From Emergomyces orientalis (taxonomy: Eukaryota; Ascomycota; Eurotiomycetes; Onygenales; Ajellomycetaceae), in NCBI GenBank assembly GCA_002110485.1, contig MOWL01000090.1:310001-374000 (forward strand): a stretch of DNA of 64,000 nt, written 5' to 3'. The notes beneath the pieces are model-generated. The model ran no database searches. It was not told the origin of the DNA and was given only the letters and a program-made list of their open reading frames with translations. Positions 57,292 to 64,000 of this stretch are shown here, in pieces. Position numbers and translations under genes: made by a program. Each line of letters begins with the position of its first letter. Position 1 is the stretch's first letter.

Positions 57292-58820
57292 TAGTTTTTA
57301 ACAATTCATTTGCAACTTTTAGAGTACGTAGGATGGGGGGGGAAAAAAACTAAAAAGGGGGTTCGTAGTTTACCTCCCATCAGGCACATCAGTCGGGGAG
57401 TACCCTGACATGACGAGCCAAAATATAGTAGAAGTTGAGAATGTATCAAAAACAGACGTAATCGACCCTTAAGGGCCAGCCTTCCCGTGAAAAACTTGCG
57501 AAGGTAAATTCTATATGCGCATGAGCCGATTTTGGGGATGGAGGTAGATTCTGCTTTGTCAATAAAAAGGGGTTGATGGGTGATGCGAAAACAACAGAAA
57601 CTGTGCAGTAAGCAGGCTGTTTCACGCCGACGCAGGGGGTTTAGGGGGGAGATTGCGCAAGATAGTCGCGAACGAAGGAGGCATTCGATGGCGCAACAAC
57701 AGCAACAAGAAGTAGGGCTGAAACAAACAAGATGCGATGTCGTTAACAATGAAAAGGCAACAAAGACAAAGGAAGATGCAGAAGAGGAAGACAGAAGCGG
57801 AAGAAGAAGAACGGGAGATCTGGCTGATGCACCCAGGCCAGCGATGCAACAATGCAAGCAGCGGTGTCTAGTGGCCAGTGTCCAGGATCAGGAAACAGAA
57901 GTCTCCGCCAACACTCAGGAGAGACTGGGGCAATGTTATTATTATTCAGCCTTTCTTGTCACGTTATTTCCGAGTTGGAGCCATGACTAAGCCCAACACG
58001 GCTAACTAACCGCGGATCATGACTGAGGATTGGATGAGAGCGCGGAGAGCCAAAGGACGGAGAGGCCAACACTAGGGTTATTTATAGCTCAACCCATGGT
58101 GATCCTTTGCTTACTGAGTACGTACTGAGTATATTTTGCATCAACTTGGGGCCAAAACGCGGCTGAAGGGGGTGGGAATGAGTGGATTGCTAGCCACAAA
58201 CACAGACTTGCCGGAGCGTACATAGTGCTCGACAGACTCCAGTATGGGAAGAAGAAACACATCAGCTGTCGTGTATTCGGAATACAGAAACATTACCCAG
58301 GTACGATACCCAGGGAATATCCCACGTGACGTGTGTTATCGGCGGCGGCAAAATTATTCCTCCGACAAGTCCCGTGACCCCCAGTTCTTGCCAGATTCGT
58401 TAAGCCGCAATCCAGTTCGAACAGGAATATCGCATCTTATCTCTCTCTCTGACCAGATCGATGATGATGATGATGACATCTTTCGAATTTCGGCTACTCG
58501 AATGAAACACCTACTGTTATCAAAGCTATTAGATACAGATTCACCTTTCTCCAACTGCGCATAATAGGCAGACCAGCACAACTGCATGTGAATCAAAGGA
58601 GGATGTCAACTCTAGCATAACCCCTATTGCACACGTTTCTATATCATCATCAATATATCTCACTTCGCCATATTTATAGCCACTGATACCCTCCTCTCGG
58701 ATATCCCTGACATGAGAACTGAGCATCCGTCCTTGCGCCCTCCGCAGAGCTAGAGAAATCCTGCTTCTCTGATCAACCATATACCCCTTTCCTCTACCTT
58801 ATATCGAAAATCACTCAGTC
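57292..58820. promoter_or_regulatory. Divergent upstream region of the giant gene and SED5
   Basis: About 1.5 kb between two divergent genes. It includes an E-box-like ACGTGACGTG near 58323-58332 and a short GAT microsatellite (58460-58475). The frame at 57580-57990 (+) is rich in charged residues but lacks a family, codon support or an upstream promoter signal; I treat it as chance. Confidence 0.4.
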
Positions 58821-60137
58821 ATGGCGGTGGCTACATCCGTTCAGGACCGGACCCCAGAGTTCCAGTCCATTCTTACACAAGCTCGGAAACGCCTTGCTTC
58901 CTCAAAAGCCGGTTCCCAGCGTCAATTTTTGCTATCGGACACCCAACGGAGAGACGCAGATGGATCCCCTCCTAATGGAACGACGGCGGGGGGCAAAAGA
59001 GTGGCCAGGTCGGAATTTGCGAGACGGGCTGCGGAGATTGGAAGGGGGATTTCGGGGACAATGGCGAAATTGCAGAGGCTAGCCATGCGTAAGTTTATTC
59101 GTAACGAATTGTGCTTGCTTTGGATATCCGGGATATATGGGATGAACAAACAATCACTCGGATAAGTTGGCTGATATCTTTTTCATGAACAGTGGCTAAG
59201 CGCAAAACCCTCTTCGATGATCGACCTGTCGAAATCTCGGAACTCACATATGTCATCAAGCAAGATCTTGCTTCCCTCAACTCTCAAATCGCATCTCTAC
59301 AATCCCTTACACTCGCCCAACACCCGAAATCATCACGGAGTAAAACGGACCAGGAAGGTGAACATAACGATAACGTAAGTTATCCAGTTTTACAAATTGT
59401 TCCACAGTAGCTAATTGCATATCCAAGGTCGTGGTAATGCTCCAAGGCAAACTCGCCGACGTCGGCGCAAACTTCAAAGACGTCCTCGAAGTCCGCACCC
59501 AAAACATCCGCGCCTCCCGCTCCCGAACAGAAAACTTCGTCTCCTCCGTCTCCTCCAAATCACAATCCGCCCTGGACCCCCAACGCTCTGACTCCCCCCT
59601 ATACAACGCCCCACGGAGCCGAAGCCCCGCACCCCCCGGTTTCCAACAACCCAGCTCCTCAGACCTCCTCAGCCTCGAACCACCCTCCTCCTCCGCAAGC
59701 CCCTTCGCCCTCGGCCGCAGCGGCGGCGCCCAATCCGACCAACAGTTGCTAATGATGGAAGAAGCCCAGTCCTCAAACTCCTACATCCAAGCTCGTGGCG
59801 AAGCCATAGAAGCCATCGAGCGCACGATAAACGAACTCGGCGGGATCTTTGGCCAGTTGGCGTCGATGGTCAGCGAGCAGTCTGAGATGATCCAGCGCAT
59901 CGATGCGAATACGGAGGATGTGGTGGATAATGTTGAAGGGGCGCAGAGGGAACTGTTGAAGTACTGGTCTCGTGTTTCGGGGAATCGGTGGTTGGTTGCT
60001 AAGATGTTTGGTGTTTTGATGGTAAATACTAATTTTTCTTTTCTTTTCCCTCTTATGTTTTCACCAGCATGAACGGCATATAAACTAACACAAATCTACA
60101 GATTTTCTTCCTTCTATGGGTTCTAATATCGGGCTAG
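58821..60137 (+). CDS. sed5: Syntaxin-5 homologue SED5 (Qa-SNARE)
   Basis: t-SNARE of the cis-Golgi needed for ER-to-Golgi vesicle fusion. Exons 58821-59088, 59193-59374, 59428-60021 and 60102-60137 give 359 residues, all junctions in frame. The N-terminus VQDRTPEFQSILTQARKRL carries the Sly1-binding type start (DRT.EF). The Habc region includes RLAM|LAKRKTLFDDRPVEISEL and VVMLQGKLADVGANFKDVL. The Qa-SNARE helix is about residues 270-330 (AIERTINELGGIFGQLASMV, then SEQSEMIQRIDANTEDV). The C-terminal anchor KMFGVLM|IFFLLWVLISG is completed by a 36-nt last exon. A Ser/Pro-rich linker of about 70 residues lies before the SNARE helix. Length fits fungal SED5. Confidence 0.97.
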
Positions 60138-60799
60138 CAAACGTCTAGCGGATCCTGTATATTATTAGATTCCATTTGCTTGGTTTGGAGTGTGCAATTC
60201 CCTTCGACGCATCACATCTCTTTCATTTTCCCAACCGGCAACTCAGGCGTCATGGTTTCAATTTTTTTTCCCCATTATTTCTCCAGACTGGCTGGTCTTT
60301 TTACCCTTGTAGCATTTATTTGATTATACACATTGGCTTCAGAGGCCTGTTTCATCTTCACGCATAACTTACTTTTTGTTGTGTCTCCACTTGAAGATCT
60401 GTTATTTTTTGTGCTGGCGACCCTTTTCGCAAGATCAAAGACTTGGTTTCTTATTGTTTTTCTCTTCGATATATCTATATTCTATATTCTTCTTTTTTGA
60501 ATTATTATTTCCAATATAATATCACCGCGCTTGCCTTCTCTTTTTTTTTGAAAAAAAAGCTCTATACCCCCCCAACCCGCCCTTCCTTTTCTTAAATAAA
60601 AGAAAAAAGGTTTAGAGAAGATTCCATGAACCACATGTTTTTAAAAGGTCCGATTCGAACACAATCAATCCGTCATACTGATATATGTAGATATAAATCC
60701 ATATATATTTTTTCCCAGTCCACTTCCCCCCCCCCCTCCTTTTTTTTTTTGCGAGTCAAGCTTCATGTATACGACTTGCCCTCGTACGTTCGCCTGGGC
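60138..60799. other. Convergent 3' spacer between SED5 and a small membrane-protein gene
   Basis: T-rich spacer with long pyrimidine runs (for example 60540-60550 and 60728-60750). It should hold both 3' UTRs. Nothing coding was supported. Confidence 0.55.
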
Positions 60800-61522
60800 C
60801 TAATACCGAAACAAGTAATCCGTGACGTAACCCGTCGCCAACGCAAAGACAGTTTTATGCAGGATATCAATCAGCTGTTCATTGACAGGCCAGGTCCTAT
60901 ATACACACAAAGAACGATTAGCGAGCTGAAAACCCCATGACGTCAAACCAAACACGACAACCGCCGTCTACATCACCATCACCAAAAAGAAGAAAAAAGA
61001 AAACCATACCACGGCAACGCGCCCGTCCCCATCCAATTCTCCAACGTCTGATCAATCGCCAACCGCACCCCAAGAAACATGAAATCCGCAAAGGGGCCCC
61101 GAATGCCATTCACACTCATCAACGCGCGGACGACACCGGCCACCGCGCCCTGGCCGTAGTGCATGGACATGTTTAGCGGGAACATCTCGCTCTCGGGCCG
61201 GGGGCTCATGCCGAAAAGTCGCTGCATGGTATAGCCCGGAACGAGCGAGTTGGGGCGGCCGGTGAAAAATTGCTCAATTTTCTCGGAGACGGTCATGCTG
61301 GTTTGGTGGGGGTTTGGGGACTGCTGTTAGTTAACTTTTTCATTTTTGGGGAGTCCGGATCCGTTTTGGCGGGTACGTGGGGAAGGGGAGGATTGATAGA
61401 TCGGTAACATACGCAGCCACTCCCATGATTCCCGCACCTAGGCCGTAGAGAAAGAGATTGCTACATGGTACATGAGGCTTGGGTCGTTTGGGGATTGTCG
61501 TTCGCCGAGTTGAAGAAGGCAT
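60800..61522 (-). CDS. Conserved small fungal membrane protein, 164 residues
   Basis: Exons 61522-61413, 61297-61010 and 60896-60800 join in frame (both introns phase 2) to 164 residues. The first exon codes MPSSTRRTTIPKRPKPHVPC followed by a helix (SNLFLYGLGAGIMGVAA) that runs across the junction into MTVSEKIEQFFTGRPNSLVP. Further features are MNMSMHYGQG-type sequence (here LNMSMHYGQGAVAGVVRALM), RGPFADFMFLGVRLAIDQT and the end PWTWPVNEQLIDILHK, FALATGYVTDYL. Three or four short hydrophobic segments suggest an integral membrane protein. I believe related proteins exist in many filamentous fungi, but I know no function. An upstream in-frame ATG within exon 2 (61296) could produce a shorter form. 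Confidence 0.85.
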
Positions 61523-63715
61523 TGTTACGGTCTATTTCTGGTTTTGGAGGCAGGCTGTGTATTTGGGGTTAAACCTTGGAGATTTCGAGCGTGATGAAAA
61601 ATGAAAAAAGAAAATATGATCAGTACCTAGCAGTTTTTTGAGTTTCAGATAGCAGATTGGCATGCAGAACTCCTCCTCAGCTAGTTAAAGTATTTAATAT
61701 TACCCCCGGAATATGGATGGGTATCAACAGTTCATGATGACGTCAGGGGCAGTGGAAGCTTGGTTTCTGGTGTTCACCTTCAACATCACACTCCCCGGTT
61801 GGAACCTCAGCAATGGATTAGCAAGCGAATTATAACCACCGGATTTCTGTTCAGGAATTACGAGCAAGAAGCTTGTATCAAGCTTCTCCTTGAGTCTCAG
61901 GCGGAGCAATATCCACAAAATGCCATTGCTGTTTAACAGTGGTTTAGAGACGGTTTTGACGACCGTGAATGCTGGAGAGAGCCGCTGTGGTACTGAGATT
62001 TCGAATTCTTCACGTTTCAATCTTCAAAAGTCGCAATTCATCATGGCTAGGCTTTGCAGCCAGTAGCCAATAGTTCGGCTGGGTAAAATAGCATAACGTA
62101 TCAATATAAATTGCATCAACTGGGTTGAATGGCGCAGCCGTGATGCAAGTATCCAATGGCGGAACGTGGGTATATCCTTACCCATCAAATTCAATTGCTA
62201 GAATGTCAAAGCCTACGATGCAGATTTGGCGACCAGGCTTCGGATGCAGTATTGAATAATTCTTCCAACAGGCGAGGGGTAAGCCGCAATCAACAGGCCA
62301 GATGCCAACCAATTCGAGCAGTGCCAGCTAGGCATTTTAGAGGCGTGGCCTATAATCACAGGAGAATATGCCAGGAAAGGCGAGGGGAATAACCCCAAAA
62401 GGGGGTAAGTCATACTCCTAGGCATACCTTAGCTTTGCCTTAGGCTACCTGTAAACCCCAACAATGGGTGTGATTTCAACAAGCCTGGCTATCAGAGAAA
62501 GTGGAAGACCTTTCACAACGGAAGACAATCGAGGATTTACCATCCAACCTAATGAGAGCGCGGCCAATGCCGCAAGAATACTTGGGCGTTCTCTCTCTGG
62601 GTATCACCTAGCCCTTCTAATAGTCGAAATTATTGGGAAGAGTGAACAGGACCAGCGCCTAGATTTTCCTATTGTTTGTGGCGCGATGTATACAGTGCCA
62701 GAAAGGTGTGCCCTATGAAATTAGATCTAAGGGCAGAATAGACCAGAGTGAGAACGACGCTGCGAAGGAATCCATTGACAGACGCGCGCATTTAACTTCG
62801 AGAGCTAGAAAGGATCATTTATGTCGTTTCTCCCAATATAAGCTTTTGGAGCCCTCCCAGTTAGCCTCGGGAAAGTGTAAACGGTCGTCTGGGGCGGAGC
62901 GCATTTAACCACTCATCCACCATCCATCTTCGTGTGTTGCTTTCATACAGTTGGATACCGGTCATAGGTTAATCAGACAAAAATATATTCTCTGCCCAGC
63001 CTTGTGGCTCACTTCCGTGGATTTTAACAATGATTGCATAGTCGGAGCCGATGCGAGATTTTATCGATTGGTTGATCCTGGGCATTGGCGCGTTTATCTC
63101 GTATTTCGTATCGCGTAGTTACACTACTCGGCAATTTATTAGTGAAAGCCTTTCCCTGAGCTTGTCAACCCCACCAATTCTCCTGACTGCACTTGGACAG
63201 TAGTATTAACGACACCACACAATAGCAGCACGAACTTTCCGACAGGGATGTCTGAGAACGCAGGCTAACTCGTATGGGCCAGGTCGCTATGTCCGACCGA
63301 CGGGTTCTGCCTGGCAAGGTGTCCAGTCGTTCGTATAAGCCTCTCGACCACTCGCGAGGAAGAGTCTAAACGAAATTCTACCGAATGCGGCTAGTCCACA
63401 CCGACCCTGCCGATGTTGATATGGATACAATAAACTTGAATGCTTCAATTGCGCTTCAAGATAGGAGTATATAATTCTATTGAAAGAAGCCATGGCGCAG
63501 TCTTTCTGCATTAGTCCTCTGTATCCAGAGTATTCATTTTGTTTCCTATTGCCAGTCAGCATCTGATATATCAGACTATTTTCTATTTTGCTTACACCTC
63601 CATTTCAAGTTCTCTTCGGTCTTTGGGAATTGAAGGCCTTCATTGATTTCTCTATCATTTTTTTTTTTTTTTTTTTTTTTGATCAACAAACGCCTTAATT
63701 CCTAAATCTGTTGCG
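61523..63715. other. Intergenic region with CRE palindrome and T22 tract
   Basis: About 2.2 kb between two divergent genes. It contains TGACGTCA at 61738-61745 and a 22-nt T run at 63659-63680 just before the RTA1-like start. The frame 61724-62020 (-) reads somewhat protein-like (SKPLLNSNGILWILLRLRLK) but has no start context or family. The frames at 62464-62908 (+) look like chance. Confidence 0.4.
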
Positions 63716-64000
63716 ATGGGTGGGCCTGGTACTGGTACGTCTCAATTGGCCCTGGGCGATGGAAAACCCTCGTTTGCCTCAAATCAATACTAAATTGTAA
63801 TGACAGAGGGATTTAGTTACTTCCAGTACAAGCCAGTAAAGGGGGTCTCAGCAGTCTTTGCAGTTCTCTGGCTTGTTTCGGGTCTTCTGCATCTATGGCA
63901 GAACAATATGTATGAGAACCCACCTACTTCTCCGAAAATACCAAAGCCAGCACCGGTTTTCTGACCTTTCATTGCATAGGCGATATAAAACGTGGCGGAT
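63716..64000 (+). CDS. RTA1-like seven-helix membrane protein, 5' end only
   Basis: Partial gene cut by the window edge. Exons 63716-63734, 63807-63909 and 63980-end join in frame: MGGPGT|EGFSYFQYKPVKGVSAV, then FAVLWLVSGLLHLWQNN|MRYKTWR. The pattern aromatic-YKP, a first helix ending in LHL.Q and a second exon start RYKTW is typical of the RTA1/RSB1 lipid-translocating or toxicant-resistance family of fungi. The first exon is only 19 nt. Without the remaining helices the subfamily cannot be told. Confidence 0.75.

Noticed and set aside
57580..57990. Plus-strand charged frame of 136 codons
   Set aside because: Low-complexity Gln/Arg/Lys content in a divergent promoter; no family, and the opposite strand is equally open.
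62464..62908. Plus-strand frames with a CIQCQKG Cys pair
   Set aside because: Two overlapping frames without start context or family; a single Cys pair is not evidence for a zinc protein.

Overview
The window is nuclear DNA of a filamentous ascomycete. Protein-coding genes are interrupted by many short introns (about 50-170 nt, GTATGT/GTAAGT donors, CTAAC-type branch points), and the encoded proteins are of fungal type (PAN1, RPB11, SED5, condensin CND2, RAD7, RAD16, an NCS1 permease, an RTA1-like protein). The protein flavour suggests Eurotiomycetes, perhaps Onygenales; that placement is an impression, not a test. I saw no tRNA, rRNA, CRISPR array or prokaryotic operon.

Layout. 0-6.3 kb: a four-helix membrane protein (+) meets condensin subunit CND2 (-) tail to tail. 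6.8-8.6 kb: an NCS1 nucleobase/allantoin-type permease (-). 10.2-13.4 kb: a cation/Ca2+ exchanger (+), convergent with PAN1 (-, 14.3-19.1 kb). 19.8-21.1 kb: RPB11 (-), divergent from an intronless nitronate monooxygenase (+, 22.3-23.4 kb). 24.3-27.3 kb: a low-complexity fungal protein with a GC-AG intron (-). 30.3-31.7 kb: a 2EXR/F-box-like protein carrying an apparent frameshift (-). 34.3-36.5 kb: RAD7 (-), and 37.1-40.7 kb: RAD16 (+), divergently transcribed from one 648-bp spacer. 40.7-44.9 kb: gene-poor, with two small candidate genes. 44.9-49.9 kb: a complete, very young Ty1/copia retrotransposon (-) with identical 102-bp LTRs and a 5-bp target duplication. 50.8-57.3 kb: a disordered protein of about 2,000 residues with internal repeats and one apparent single-base frameshift (-). 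58.8-60.1 kb: syntaxin SED5 (+). 60.8-61.5 kb: a small conserved membrane protein (-). 63.7 kb to the edge: the 5' end of an RTA1-like seven-helix protein (+).

Functional links. RAD7 and RAD16 form the yeast NEF4 complex for global-genome nucleotide excision repair and here share a promoter spacer. PAN1 works in actin-driven endocytosis and SED5 in ER-Golgi fusion; the other neighbours show no obvious common pathway. The most interesting points are the head-to-head NEF4 gene pair, a RAD7 start codon apparently split by an intron, the intact copia element whose primer site matches an initiator-tRNA anticodon loop (half-tRNA priming), and RPB11 with a 17-nt first exon and a 744-nt intron holding a possible alternative first exon. 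Exon boundaries were inferred by eye from splice signals and reading-frame continuity; RNA evidence was not available.
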